Shown here: in pieces, positions 1 to 9,582 of the stretch | Layout of the letters: each line of letters opens with the position of its first letter | How positions within the stretch are numbered: the first letter of the stretch is position 1 | Assembly: GCA_937928165.1 (NCBI GenBank) | Contig: CALFVT010000005.1 | Coordinates: 111,372 to 175,371 of the forward strand | From: an uncultured Caulobacterales bacterium | GTDB taxonomy: Bacteria > Pseudomonadota > Alphaproteobacteria > Caulobacterales > Maricaulaceae | DNA length: 64,000 nucleotides | Reading direction: 5' to 3' | Made by a program: the position numbers and the translations under genes | Notes under the pieces: model-generated | Database searches by the model: none | Told to the model about the DNA's origin: nothing | What the model saw: the letters and a program-made list of their open reading frames with translations, nothing else

Positions 1-63
1 CATAGGTTTTAGGTGGAACTTGCCTTAAATCTTGTAATATCACGATATAAGGTGGGCGTAAGG

Positions 64-2187
64 ATGAATTTTATTTCAAATACGAGTGTAAACCACACAA
101 ATATGGCTGATGTTGAATCCAGCTTTGATTGGGAAAGCATCGCTTATAAACTGCATCTATCTCGCCGTTTAGACCATGTGGAAGAGACTGAGCTTTTACC
201 TGGAAAAGAGATATTTTATCAATTCTCGGCCCGTGGTCATGATATGGCGCAAATTATTTTAGGCAATCTGATAACTCATCCTCATGATGCGGTCAGCGGC
301 TATTACCGCTCCCGTCCTATGTTGCTAAGCCTGGGGCTTGATCCCGAAGAAACATTGGGCAGTGCGCTGGCCCGTGCGGGTGGATATAGTGATGGACGCG
401 ATATTGGCGTTACCTTTAATCTGCCTAACCAAAACGGTCCGATTGCTCTACCTATGTGCGGCGGTGTTGGGGCGCAATATACCCCTAATGCAGGCTGGGC
501 GCAGGCGATTGAATATTACCGTAATGTCTTAGGCCAAAAAGATTATGACGGCGCGATGGCGCTGGTTTTGGGCGGGGAAGCCTCTGTGGCGACGAATGGT
601 TTTTGGTCTGCGATAACTATGGCCACTACTTTGCAACTCCCGATTTTATTTTATATTGAAGATAATGGTTACGGCATTTCTGTGACCTCTGACCTTCAAA
701 CGCCGGGGCGTAATATTGCAGAAAACCTGGCCTCATTTAAAGGCCTAACGATTTTTGACGGGGACGGTACGCAGCCGGATGAAGCAGCGGCGCTGGCCCT
801 TCAATCGGTTAATCATGTGCGCGGGCGGCAAGGCCCAGTTTTACTTCGCCTGACGGTACCGCGTTTGTCCGGTCATTCCGCTCAAGATACGCAGACTTAT
901 AAGTCGGATGAAACTATTGCCGCAGAAAATGCGCGCGATCCTTTGCCAAAACTTCATGATTATCTTGTGCCCAACATTCTGAGCCAAAAGAAATGGCAGG
1001 CCTTAGAGGCGAAAGCCCATGATGATGTTGCCCGCGCCCTTGAGGCGGCCCGCACCCGTGATATTGTCGAGCCGGGCCGCGTTGAAAAATTTGCGTTTAC
1101 AGAACGGAATGAAAACGGCGAGATTATAGTTCAGCAAAAAGGCGGGCTTTATGAAAAGGGTCATAAATTTCCAAGCTCAAATGCTACGCCTGCCCCTGAA
1201 GGCAAGCGGATTAATATGGTCACCGCGATTCGTAAGACACTAGACTATGAACTTGAAACCAATAATAAACTGGTTGTTTTCGGTGAAGATGTTGGGCCGA
1301 AAGGCGGGGTTCATGCGGTGACTATGGGGCTTCAAGATAAATATGGAGATAACCGCGTCTTTGATACAAGCCTGTCTGAAGAAGGCATTATTGGCCGCGC
1401 TGTTGGAATGGCGGCGGCGGGACTTATGCCTGTGCCGGAGATTCAATTTCGTAAATATGCCGAGCCAGCTACTGAGCAATTAAATGATTGCGGAACTATG
1501 CGCTGGCGAACAGGGAACCGCTTTGCCGCGCCAATGGTGGTACGGGTTCCGGGCGGGTTTTTTAAATGCGGTGATCCATGGCATAGCCAAACCAATGAAG
1601 TGCAATTTGCCCATGCGGTTGGCTGGAAAGTGGCAATGCCGTCCAATGCCGAAGATGCGGTGGGACTGCTGCGCGCGGCCATGCGCGGTAATGATCCCGT
1701 ATTTTTCTTTGAGCACCGGGCTATGCTTGATCAGGCTTGGGCCCGCCGTCCTTATCCGGGTGATGATTATCTGCTGCCCTTTGGGCAAGCGAAATTAATC
1801 ATAAAAGGTGACGCCATAACAATCGTCACATGGGGCGCCATGGTTGAACGCTGCGAGGCTGCAGCTAAAACTATTTTGAAAGAAACCGGCCAAAGCGCGG
1901 ATGTTATTGATCTGCGAACGCTTATTCCGTGGGATAAAGAGGCGGTTTTAGAGTCGGTGAAAAAAACCCACCGCTGCCTTGTTGTGCATGAAGATAACCG
2001 CACCGCAGGCTTTGGTGCCGAGATTCTATCGGTTGTTGGCGAGGAGGGATTTCTGGATTTAGATGCGCCTTTATCGCGGCTCACCATGCCGGATATTCCG
2101 AGCCCGCATAACCCCATATTGCTGAATGCAGCGGTTCCAAGTGAAGATAAGATTGCGCAGAAAATTCGCGATCTCTTAGTCTTTTAG
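64..2187 (+). CDS. Fused alpha/beta E1 component of a 2-oxoacid dehydrogenase complex
   Basis: This ThDP-dependent enzyme would decarboxylate a 2-oxoacid and pass the acyl group to the lipoyl arm of the E2 encoded next. The alpha-like half (to about residue 380) has a cofactor motif reading GGEAS at residues 170-174 and EDNGYG at 199-204. The beta-like half carries VFDTSLSEEGIIG, PEIQF and the HSQ segment typical of E1 beta. Both subunits lie in one 707-residue chain. I chose ATG 64 because AAGGTGGG lies seven bases upstream; GTG 13 and ATG 103 are alternatives. The usual GDG of the ThDP motif is GGE here. The substrate (branched-chain or other) cannot be read from the sequence, and no E3 gene is in the window. 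Confidence 0.85.
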   Translation: MNFISNTSVNHTNMADVESSFDWESIAYKLHLSRRLDHVEETELLPGKEIFYQFSARGHDMAQIILGNLITHPHDAVSGYYRSRPMLLSLGLDPEETLGSALARAGGYSDGRDIGVTFNLPNQNGPIALPMCGGVGAQYTPNAGWAQAIEYYRNVLGQKDYDGAMALVLGGEASVATNGFWSAITMATTLQLPILFYIEDNGYGISVTSDLQTPGRNIAENLASFKGLTIFDGDGTQPDEAAALALQSVNHVRGRQGPVLLRLTVPRLSGHSAQDTQTYKSDETIAAENARDPLPKLHDYLVPNILSQKKWQALEAKAHDDVARALEAARTRDIVEPGRVEKFAFTERNENGEIIVQQKGGLYEKGHKFPSSNATPAPEGKRINMVTAIRKTLDYELETNNKLVVFGEDVGPKGGVHAVTMGLQDKYGDNRVFDTSLSEEGIIGRAVGMAAAGLMPVPEIQFRKYAEPATEQLNDCGTMRWRTGNRFAAPMVVRVPGGFFKCGDPWHSQTNEVQFAHAVGWKVAMPSNAEDAVGLLRAAMRGNDPVFFFEHRAMLDQAWARRPYPGDDYLLPFGQAKLIIKGDAITIVTWGAMVERCEAAAKTILKETGQSADVIDLRTLIPWDKEAVLESVKKTHRCLVVHEDNRTAGFGAEILSVVGEEGFLDLDAPLSRLTMPDIPSPHNPILLNAAVPSEDKIAQKIRDLLVF

Positions 2188-2195
2188 AGCGGTAT

Positions 2196-3464
2196 ATGGC
2201 AGATATTGATATAAAAACCCCTGTAGATAATCAGGAAGGCACCACAATGAAGGTGCAAAATTGGCTCGTTGAAATAGGTGATTTTATTGCCAAAGATGCG
2301 CCCGTCGTGGAAATGGAAACCGATAAGGTCACAATGGAGATTGAAGCGCCGGAGGACGGTTATCTATCTGAAATTCTTGTGGGTATTGGTGCTGATGTCG
2401 CCCCGGGTGTGGTAATTGCCCGCTTAACGCAATCTGCCCCGAAAAGCGGCAATGCAGCGCCGGATTCTAGCTCCGAGGCGGCTGCGGCGGAAAAACCTGT
2501 CACGGCGCAGCAAACTATATCTGCGCCGCAAACCATTGCGGCGCCGCCCGCAAAAGAAATTCGCCTTAGCCCATCTGTACGCCGCTATATTACCGAGAAT
2601 AATATTGACGTGAACGGATTAAGCGGGACGGGAAAAGACGGACGCCTGACGCTAAAAGATGTCCAATTCGCGCCAAGCTCACTTGTCGCAAAAACTGTAA
2701 CTGCACCGAACATGACAAATGCAAAAGCAAAGCCTTCTGCGAATGCTATATCCCTGATAGATCAAAAAATTCCGCATAGTTCTATGCGCCGCGCGATTGC
2801 AGATCATATGTCGAGCTCTGTTGCAACGGCTCCCCATGTGACGGCTGTGTTTGAAATGGACTTTACGGCGATTGCCGCGCACCGCGCTGCCCATAAAGCG
2901 CAATATGCGGCGCAGGGCGTTAAACTGACCTATACGGCCTACTTCATACAGGCGTGCTGCGAAGCTATGCAGGCGGTGCCAGAGGTGAATAGCCAATGGC
3001 ATGACGACGCCCTTGAAATTTTCGGCGATGTAAATATTGGAATTGGAACGAGTCTTGGGGATAAAGGACTTGTGGTGCCCGTTTTAGGGCAAGCGCAAAG
3101 CAAAAGCTTGCTCGGTATTGCCAAAGACTTGCAAGTTATGACGCAAAAAGCGCGTGAGAATAAACTCAAGCCCGCCGATGTGCGCGGAGGGACATTTACA
3201 ATCTCTAACCACGGGGTGAGCGGCAGCCTTGTTGCGACGCCAATTATTATCAATCAGCCACAATCCGCGATTTTAGGTGTCGGCAAGCTTGAAAAGCGGG
3301 TTGTTGTAGAAACGGTCAATGGCCGCGATGCGATGATCATTAAACCTATGGCATTTGTCAGTCTCACCATTGATCACCGCGTGCTCGACGGCCATCAGAC
3401 AGATGCGTGGCTCTCCCGCTTTGTTGAGGTGATTGAAAATTGGCCAAGCGCGGCGGCGTCATGA
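2196..3464 (+). CDS. Dihydrolipoamide acyltransferase (E2) of a 2-oxoacid dehydrogenase complex
   Basis: This is the core acyltransferase that takes the acyl group from E1 and gives it to coenzyme A. It has one N-terminal lipoyl domain with the attachment lysine in ETDKV (Lys44) and an alanine/proline-rich linker. A peripheral-subunit-binding domain (LSPSVRRYITENNID) lies near residues 125-160, and the catalytic domain has the active-site DHRVLDG (His394). It starts 8 bases after the E1 stop and overlaps the next gene by ATGA, so the three genes form a tight operon. One lipoyl domain is typical of branched-chain or generic E2 proteins; the exact substrate is not determined. Confidence 0.9.
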   Translation: MADIDIKTPVDNQEGTTMKVQNWLVEIGDFIAKDAPVVEMETDKVTMEIEAPEDGYLSEILVGIGADVAPGVVIARLTQSAPKSGNAAPDSSSEAAAAEKPVTAQQTISAPQTIAAPPAKEIRLSPSVRRYITENNIDVNGLSGTGKDGRLTLKDVQFAPSSLVAKTVTAPNMTNAKAKPSANAISLIDQKIPHSSMRRAIADHMSSSVATAPHVTAVFEMDFTAIAAHRAAHKAQYAAQGVKLTYTAYFIQACCEAMQAVPEVNSQWHDDALEIFGDVNIGIGTSLGDKGLVVPVLGQAQSKSLLGIAKDLQVMTQKARENKLKPADVRGGTFTISNHGVSGSLVATPIIINQPQSAILGVGKLEKRVVVETVNGRDAMIIKPMAFVSLTIDHRVLDGHQTDAWLSRFVEVIENWPSAAAS

Positions 3465-5437
3465 GCGTTATAACCCGCATAGATGGGGATTGCCTCGTCA
3501 TTACCATAGCCAATCCGCCTGTTAATGCCCTGAGTCAATCGGTTCGGATTGGCCTTACCAAAGCGTTCAAACAGATTGAAGATAATCCTAATATAAAGGC
3601 GGCCGTCTTAACGGGGCAGGGTAGGTTTTTCAGCGCTGGAGCCGATATTAAAGAATTTGGTAAAGGGCTGCTCCTGCCGACATTACCAGAGACTTTGAGC
3701 CTGATTGATCAATGTAGACTGCCTGTGGTGGCCGCCTTGCCGGGGACGGCACTTGGCGGGGGGCTAGAGACGGTGCTGGCCTGCCGTTACCGCTTATCAT
3801 CACCAGCCGCTAAAATCGGCCTACCAGAAGTTAATCTTGGGCTTATCCCCGGCGCAGGCGGAACCCAGCGCTTGCCGCGCCTTATTGGAATGAAAGCTGC
3901 CGCTGAATTTGTGATTAGCGGTAAGCCCGTTAGCGCCCAAAAAGCTCATGAGCTTGGGATTATAGATGACATTATTGAAACGAATTTACTACCGCGCGCC
4001 ATAGACTTTGCCACATCATTAATTGGCCAAGAGCCACGCCAAACGGTCTCCCACATGCCCGCCCCTCAAGATTGGAGCGAGGAGGCCTATGATGCGCTGA
4101 TGATCAAAACGACCGCGAAAGCGCGCGGACAGCTCTCTCCTGTTGCTGCCTTAAAAGCGGTTAAGGCGGCTTGCACCTTGCCGTTTGAAAAAGGTATGGA
4201 GGCCGAGCGCGAGATTTTCATGGAATGCCTCGCAAGCCCGCAGAGAGAGGGTCTCATTCATGGCTTTTTTGCTCAGCGCCAAGCTAAGAAAATCCCAGAC
4301 ATTGACGGGGTTGAGCCGATGCCGATCACATCTATTGGTATCTTGGGCGCGGGCACTATGGGGCGCGGCATTGCTATGTCCTGCCTCAGCGCCGGGTTTA
4401 GCGTTAAGCTCTATGACGTGCAGCCGAAGGCTCTAGCGGACGGCGTGAGCCGTATAACGGCGATGATTGACGGCAATGTTAAAACCCGCCGCATGAGTAC
4501 GGCCCAAGCAGAAGCAGCCAAGGCGAATTTGACAGCGATTGACGATATGACCGCCTTTGCAGGTGTTGACCTCGTTATCGAAGCTATTATCGAAAAAATG
4601 GACGTGAAAACCGCAGTTTTCAAACAATTAGACGTCATATGTAAGCCAGATGCTATTCTGGCGTCCAACACATCTTATCTGGACATTAATCAGATTGCTG
4701 CCGCGACGTCGCGGCCTGAAAATGTTATTGGCCTTCATTTCTTTAGTCCTGCTCATATCATGAAATTATTGGAAGTGATTAAAACCGATAAAGCCAGTCC
4801 GCAAAGCCTCGCATCGGCCTTTGCATTTGGCGGGAAGCTGGGCAAAATTGCGGTGCTCTCCGGCGTCTGCGACGGCTTTATTGGCAACCGTATTTTAAAA
4901 GCTTACCGGGCGGAGGCTGAATATCTTTTGGAAGACGGCGCTCTGCCGCAAGATGTCGACCGGGTTATGCGCGAATTTGGCTTTGCGATGGGCCCATTTC
5001 AAGTCTCTGACCTCGCGGGACTCGATATTGCCTGGCATAATCGTCGCAAAGAAGATGATACGCGCGGGCCGAAGGTGCGCTATGTGGTGATTGCCGATCA
5101 GCTGTATGATCTTGGGCGGCTTGGCCAAAAAACGGGCGCAGGGTGGTATGATTATAAGGCTGGAGACCGCAGCCCGCATATATCCCCGCTTGTGAATGAT
5201 TTAGTGCTCAAAGCCTCCCGCGATAAAAACATCACGCGGCGGGTTATTGAAGATGATGAAATACGAGAGCGCATTATCAAAATTATGGCCACTGAGGGGC
5301 AAGCAATTTTGGATGAAGGCATTGCCCTTAAAGCCTCTGATATTGATTTGGTCATGATCCATGGTTACGGCTTTCCCAAATATCGCGGCGGGCTTATGTT
5401 TTACGCCGCCGCCCAGGGCATTTTGCCGTCGGCCTAA
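3461..5437 (+). CDS. FadB-like enoyl-CoA hydratase / 3-hydroxyacyl-CoA dehydrogenase
   Basis: This bifunctional beta-oxidation enzyme hydrates 2-enoyl-CoA and oxidises the 3-hydroxyacyl-CoA with NAD. The N-terminal crotonase domain has the oxyanion segment FSAGADIKEF and both catalytic glutamates (GGGLET and LPEVNLGLIPGAGG). The dehydrogenase part has the NAD motif ILGAGTMGRG, the catalytic histidine in GLHFFSPAH, and CDGFIGNR. ATG 3461 overlaps the E2 stop as ATGA, which is preferred over an in-frame TTG at 3440. Coupling to E1/E2 suggests the operon degrades a branched-chain or similar oxoacid through its acyl-CoA (inference). A small GCCGT/ACGGC hairpin at the stop separates it from the convergent gene eight bases away. 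Confidence 0.9.
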   Translation: MSVITRIDGDCLVITIANPPVNALSQSVRIGLTKAFKQIEDNPNIKAAVLTGQGRFFSAGADIKEFGKGLLLPTLPETLSLIDQCRLPVVAALPGTALGGGLETVLACRYRLSSPAAKIGLPEVNLGLIPGAGGTQRLPRLIGMKAAAEFVISGKPVSAQKAHELGIIDDIIETNLLPRAIDFATSLIGQEPRQTVSHMPAPQDWSEEAYDALMIKTTAKARGQLSPVAALKAVKAACTLPFEKGMEAEREIFMECLASPQREGLIHGFFAQRQAKKIPDIDGVEPMPITSIGILGAGTMGRGIAMSCLSAGFSVKLYDVQPKALADGVSRITAMIDGNVKTRRMSTAQAEAAKANLTAIDDMTAFAGVDLVIEAIIEKMDVKTAVFKQLDVICKPDAILASNTSYLDINQIAAATSRPENVIGLHFFSPAHIMKLLEVIKTDKASPQSLASAFAFGGKLGKIAVLSGVCDGFIGNRILKAYRAEAEYLLEDGALPQDVDRVMREFGFAMGPFQVSDLAGLDIAWHNRRKEDDTRGPKVRYVVIADQLYDLGRLGQKTGAGWYDYKAGDRSPHISPLVNDLVLKASRDKNITRRVIEDDEIRERIIKIMATEGQAILDEGIALKASDIDLVMIHGYGFPKYRGGLMFYAAAQGILPSA

Positions 5438-5445
5438 CGGCGGCT

Positions 5446-6603
5446 CTAAATGCGTTTTCCGGCGCCTAAGGGCGTGTGGGGCGGGGTGGACGGCACGCGG
5501 CCATAAATATGGGGCAAGGAGCAAGTTTCAATCTGGCTTAATATGCGCGTGCCAAAATGCCGGCATTCGTCGATATGGGGATAGCCGGAGAAGATAAAAC
5601 TGCGAATCCCCATTTTCATATAAGATTCGATTTCAGATAAGACTTGATCCGCGGAGCCGACAATCGCCGCGCCGCAGCCGGAGCGGGCCCGGCCAATGCC
5701 TGTCCATAAATGCCGTTCTGTATAGCCAAATTTATCTGCAAGCTCCCGCGCTCTTTGCTGATGGGCCACGCCGAGGCTTATGCTGTCATGGGCGCGGTCA
5801 CGAATGAGTTGGCCATATTCATCATCAAGCTTGCTAATAATATATTCCGCATATTCGCGGGCTTCTTGTTCGGTGTCGCGCACAATAACATGGGCGCGTA
5901 GGCCGTAATCAAGGGTACGGCCATAGGTTTCGGCGACCCTGTGGACGGCTTTCATCCGCTCTGCGAGTTTGTCTTTTGTCTCGGGCCACATGAGATAGAC
6001 ATCACAATGTTCCGCGCAGAGCTCAAGGGCGGGCGGGGAATAACCGCCAAAATATAAAAGCGGCCCGCCGTTCTGTTGATAGGGCTTAGCGGGAGCTGTG
6101 AGGACATTTTCAAAATTATATATCTCCCCTTGCCAATTAATTATGTCCTGCGTCCAAGCCTGTTTGAGTATATTGACCACTTCGCGGGAGCGTTGATAGC
6201 GGTAGGCACTCTCGGCCCGCTCGCCCGGGAAATCAGAGCTGATGATATTGACCGTCAGGCGGCCTTTGAGCATATGATCGAGGGTGGCTAATGTCCGCGC
6301 GAGCATAATCGGCTGCATCTCTCCACACCTTACTGCGGCGAGCATATTAATGCTGTGTGTTAGGGGCGCGCAGCCTGCGACAAAGCTAAGCGTATCTTGC
6401 CCGGTTTGATAAGAAGACGGGCATAAAATATTGCGAAAGCCTTGGGATTCTGCCTCACGCAATATGGCGCTGCAATGATCCCAGCTCGACTTTAAATCGT
6501 CTTGGGGTACCCCCAAAAATTGATAATCATCGGAACAAAGGGCCGCGAACCAAGAGATTTCGGCCGCGTTTAAATCAGGGGAGGTAATGGGAACAAGGCT
6601 CAT
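5446..6603 (-). CDS. SsuD-like flavin-dependent alkanesulfonate monooxygenase
   Basis: This luciferase-like FMNH2-dependent monooxygenase closely follows SsuD in length (385 residues) and in segments such as PLLYFGG, HVIVRDTEQEA, ISKLDDE, LWTGIGRARSGCGAAIVG and FIFSGYPHIDE. SsuD releases sulfite from alkanesulfonates during sulfur limitation. ATG 6603 has AGGA upstream; an upstream in-frame TTG at 6618 is less likely. No flavin reductase or sulfonate ABC transporter gene is nearby, so the reductant and the uptake route must be encoded elsewhere. Related family members act on dimethyl sulfone or other organosulfur compounds, so the substrate is an inference. Confidence 0.8.
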   Translation of the reverse strand: MSLVPITSPDLNAAEISWFAALCSDDYQFLGVPQDDLKSSWDHCSAILREAESQGFRNILCPSSYQTGQDTLSFVAGCAPLTHSINMLAAVRCGEMQPIMLARTLATLDHMLKGRLTVNIISSDFPGERAESAYRYQRSREVVNILKQAWTQDIINWQGEIYNFENVLTAPAKPYQQNGGPLLYFGGYSPPALELCAEHCDVYLMWPETKDKLAERMKAVHRVAETYGRTLDYGLRAHVIVRDTEQEAREYAEYIISKLDDEYGQLIRDRAHDSISLGVAHQQRARELADKFGYTERHLWTGIGRARSGCGAAIVGSADQVLSEIESYMKMGIRSFIFSGYPHIDECRHFGTRILSQIETCSLPHIYGRVPSTPPHTPLGAGKRI

Positions 6604-6691
6604 GGCTATCCTATGCAATTATTTGCATTGCCTATCACTCAAATTAAGCTACATCAATCTGCGATCAAATTATCATGCGGCGTATTAATCT

Positions 6692-7780
6692 ATGACAGTA
6701 AAAAAATATGGTCTTATTGGCTGCGGTATGATGGGAATTGAACATATTAAAAATGTCAACTTGCTAGACGGGGCGCAGGTTCATGCGGTTTATGATCCAG
6801 TTCCAGACCTTGCGACTCAAGCGGCAATATTGGCGGGGGGTGCATATATTGCCAGTTCCGTGGAAGATCTAACCGCCCAGGCGGATATTGACGCGGTTAT
6901 TATTGTTAGCCCTAATTTTTGCCACATCGACAACCTAGAAGATATACAGCGCTGCCGCCAACTGCCTATATTATGTGAAAAGCCGCTCTATATATCGCCC
7001 GCGCAGGCGGCGCGGCTTGACCGCTTTACTGCGGCGCAAAAAGCGCCCGTTTGGGTCGCGATGGAATACCGCTACATGCCGCCGATAGCGCGGATGATTG
7101 AAGAGGCTGCGGGCCTAACGGGTGGGGTAAAAATGCTAACGATTAAAGAACACCGGATTCCGTTCTTGCCCAAAATTGGTGACTGGAACCGGTTTAATAA
7201 AAATACAGGCGGCACATTAGTTGAAAAATGTTGTCATTTCTTTGATTTAATGCGCTTGATATCCGGGAGTGAACCCATCCGCGTCAGTGCCAGCGCAGGA
7301 CAAATAACCAATCATTTTGATGAGCTTTACGGCGGCGAAGTACCAGATATTTGGGACGGCGGCTATGTAATATTTGATTTTGAAAATGGCTGCCGTGCGG
7401 CTCTAGAGCTCTGTATGTTTGCGGATGGGAGTTTATGGAATGAAGAGATTAGCGCTGTGGGCCCAAAAGGTAAGATAGAGTGCCGTATTCCAGGGCCGCA
7501 AAGGTTTTGGCCTGCCGCGCTTGGCCCTGCGCCCCATGCCGAGATAACCCGCGCCCCGCGCCGCCCTAAACGGCCTGTCACAGAACAAGTCGAAATTGAT
7601 CCTAAACTAATAGCGGCGGGCGATCATCACGGCTCAACATTTTTCCAGCACCAGAAATTCTTGGATGTCGTTAACGGCAAAGGCCGCGTTGAGGTTAGCC
7701 TAGAAGATGGGCGTAAAGCGGTGGAAATGGGTTTGGCGGCCCAAAAAGCCGCTCAAGAACACCGGGTTATTACGTTTTAA
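6692..7780 (+). CDS. Gfo/Idh/MocA family oxidoreductase
   Basis: This NAD(P)-dependent sugar or cyclitol dehydrogenase-like protein starts with the Rossmann motif GLIGCGMMG. It has the family's CEKPL segment, with the conserved lysine, near residue 95, and the histidine segment TLVEKCCHFFDLMRL that sits at the active site. It is 362 residues long, normal for the family. It is divergent from the SsuD-like gene across an 88-base gap. Family members oxidise inositols, glucose derivatives or amino sugars; nothing here fixes the substrate. Confidence 0.85.
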   Translation: MTVKKYGLIGCGMMGIEHIKNVNLLDGAQVHAVYDPVPDLATQAAILAGGAYIASSVEDLTAQADIDAVIIVSPNFCHIDNLEDIQRCRQLPILCEKPLYISPAQAARLDRFTAAQKAPVWVAMEYRYMPPIARMIEEAAGLTGGVKMLTIKEHRIPFLPKIGDWNRFNKNTGGTLVEKCCHFFDLMRLISGSEPIRVSASAGQITNHFDELYGGEVPDIWDGGYVIFDFENGCRAALELCMFADGSLWNEEISAVGPKGKIECRIPGPQRFWPAALGPAPHAEITRAPRRPKRPVTEQVEIDPKLIAAGDHHGSTFFQHQKFLDVVNGKGRVEVSLEDGRKAVEMGLAAQKAAQEHRVITF

Positions 7781-7911
7781 ACCAGCGTAGTCATGATGGT
7801 TACAGCTGTAGTCGTGACATATCTTTCAAATATTTATAAAATGCGTAGCAGGGCTTTACGCGCCCGTCATCTCTCTTTCGTGCAGCCGATGTCAGCTGGT
7901 CTTTAAATAGC

Positions 7912-8017
7912 AATATTTTGCGGGACCGTTAAAATATTACCCGTTAAGCATGACCTAATCATTCGTTAAGCCCCTTATATAGGCAGCGTCCTTTGGGGAC
8001 CCGCAAAGGCCTGCCTA
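7912..8017. other. Structured region between two convergent genes
   Basis: The gap between the oxidoreductase and the nucleoside hydrolase holds two inverted repeats. AATATTTT at 7912-7919 pairs with AAAATATT at 7931-7938. TAGGCAG at 7980-7986 pairs with CTGCCTA at 8011-8017, and inside it CCTTTG at 7990-7995 pairs with CAAAGG at 8004-8009. Between them CGTTAA occurs three times (7927, 7942, 7964), the last two as CGTTAAGC. The second hairpin overlaps the hydrolase stop codon. Neither side has a T run, so it is not a standard terminator. It could be a transcript-end structure or a small RNA. Confidence 0.5.
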
Positions 8018-8938
8018 AGGGTTGCGGCCTGTAATATTTAAGAAATTTTCTTTAATAATAGCGACATCTCCGCCGACGCAAACATGGGACTTACGGGCAT
8101 TCACAGCCGTGTTTATTTGCATCTGGCCTATATCATCCCCCGACATTGCCACGGAGAGCCCATGGGTCTCAATCGTAAAAAATTCTGGATGTAGACAGGC
8201 TATAACTGCAGAGGGATCATGAAGGCTACAGGTGGCCTTGCCAGAGCGGTTTTGATAAAATTGCAAATAAAAGGCTCCAATAGATTTTAAAAACTCGCCG
8301 GCTTTGGGCGACGCTTGGGCCAGCCTATCAAAATCGGGCGCGGTAAATTCTATCTTATCTGTAATATCAAGGCCTACCGTTATGACATTCGCTGGCTGAG
8401 GGGCGCTGAGAACGATATGGGCGGCATGGGGGTCATTCCAAAAGTTAGCTTCAGCCGTTTCGCTCACATTGCCTTTGGCATAAAGCGTACCGCCCATAAT
8501 CACGAGTTGTTGCAGGCGAGATAAAAACTGAGGATCTTTTTGAATGGCAAGGGCGACATTGGTGAGCGGGCCAACTGCGCAAAGGGTAATCTCGCCGGGA
8601 TGTTTGCGGGTAATGCTAATGAGGTAATCTGCGGCGCTTAATGCTTCGGCAGAGCGGTTGGGCTCATTTATAATTATGCCGCCAAAACCGCGCGGGCCAT
8701 GGACAAAATCTGCTGGCGGATTAGGGGGAATGGATAGTGGCTGAGCTGCGCCGCGGTGAACTTTTGTTGCAGCTCCCACGCTTTCAGTCAGCCAAAGGGC
8801 ATTACGTAGGGCATCGTCAATGGTGACATTGCCAAATATAGTGGTCAGGGCTAATAGCTCTATTTGGGGATGAGCATGAGCATAATAAAAGGCCATGGCG
8901 TCATCAACGCCGGGGTCTGTATCTATTATTAATTTCAT
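8015..8938 (-). CDS. Inosine-uridine preferring nucleoside hydrolase family protein
   Basis: This enzyme would cleave the N-glycosidic bond of ribonucleosides to give ribose and a free base. The N-terminus has the calcium-binding signature DTDPGVDDA at residues 6-14. The C-terminal half has the active-site histidine in HDPSAV, and 307 residues is normal for the family. No signal peptide is seen, so it is probably cytoplasmic. Base specificity cannot be read. Its stop codon lies inside a strong hairpin (7980-8017). Confidence 0.88.
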   Translation of the reverse strand: MKLIIDTDPGVDDAMAFYYAHAHPQIELLALTTIFGNVTIDDALRNALWLTESVGAATKVHRGAAQPLSIPPNPPADFVHGPRGFGGIIINEPNRSAEALSAADYLISITRKHPGEITLCAVGPLTNVALAIQKDPQFLSRLQQLVIMGGTLYAKGNVSETAEANFWNDPHAAHIVLSAPQPANVITVGLDITDKIEFTAPDFDRLAQASPKAGEFLKSIGAFYLQFYQNRSGKATCSLHDPSAVIACLHPEFFTIETHGLSVAMSGDDIGQMQINTAVNARKSHVCVGGDVAIIKENFLNITGRNP

Positions 8939-9026
8939 AATTTTGACCTTGCCCTTTGATGGTCACCACGAAGCTCGTCTGTATAGGGCTAAGGTTTGAT
9001 GATGTGTAAATCAAGTTTTGCCTTTT

Positions 9027-9058
9027 ATACAGGCATTAAAATATACAGGCATTAAAAA
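9027..9058. repeat. Tandem 16-base direct repeat
   Basis: ATACAGGCATTAAAAT at 9027-9042 is followed directly by ATACAGGCATTAAAAA at 9043-9058. The copies differ only in the last base. The repeat lies between the mscL terminator and the nucleoside hydrolase promoter region, and is probably a local slippage duplication. Confidence 0.75.
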
Positions 9059-9083
9059 ACCCGTGCCGGTTAGGACACGGGTT
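9053..9083 (-). terminator. Intrinsic terminator of mscL
   Basis: On the minus strand the stem AACCCGTG/CACGGGTT is followed by a run of T. It lies about 20 bases after the mscL stop. Confidence 0.85.
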
Positions 9084-9104
9084 AAATATTCAGATTGGCT
9101 GTAT

Positions 9105-9515
9105 TTATTTTTTCAATAAATCACGAATTTCAGCCAAGAGAACTTCATTAGCTGGCGGCGCAGATGGGGCTTCTTCTTCGGCTTTTTTCGCGTTATTCAT
9201 GCCTTTGATGATCATGAATAAAACCCATGCTAGAATCGCGAAGGCAATGACGGCGTTAATGAATGAGCCATAGCTAATGGCTGCGCCTGTGCCTTCAATG
9301 ACGGCGCCGCTCGCATCGACTTCAGCCGGGGTCAAAACAATTTTCTTAGAACTAAAGTCCAGACCGCCGCTAAAATGACCGATGACGGGCATAATCACAT
9401 CTTCGATTAATGACTTGATAACAGTGCCAAAAGCGCCGCCCATGATGATGCCAACGGCCATGTCTAACATATTGCCCTTCATGGCAAATTCTTTAAATTC
9501 GGAAACCATTCCCAT
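9105..9515 (-). CDS. mscL: Large-conductance mechanosensitive channel MscL
   Basis: MscL is a small inner-membrane channel that opens under membrane tension during osmotic downshock. The protein has 136 residues with the conserved N-terminal amphipathic helix and first membrane segment (FKEFAMKGNMLDMAVGIIMGGAFG). A second membrane segment lies near residues 75-98 and a charged C-terminal helix follows. The periplasmic loop is of normal length. A terminator follows and the gene is probably monocistronic. Confidence 0.95.
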   Translation of the reverse strand: MGMVSEFKEFAMKGNMLDMAVGIIMGGAFGTVIKSLIEDVIMPVIGHFSGGLDFSSKKIVLTPAEVDASGAVIEGTGAAISYGSFINAVIAFAILAWVLFMIIKGMNNAKKAEEEAPSAPPANEVLLAEIRDLLKK

Positions 9516-9582
9516 AGTAAATCCCTCCAGATTTCAGTTACAAAATACTACTATGCACTATGAATTATAGACGTCAATAGGT

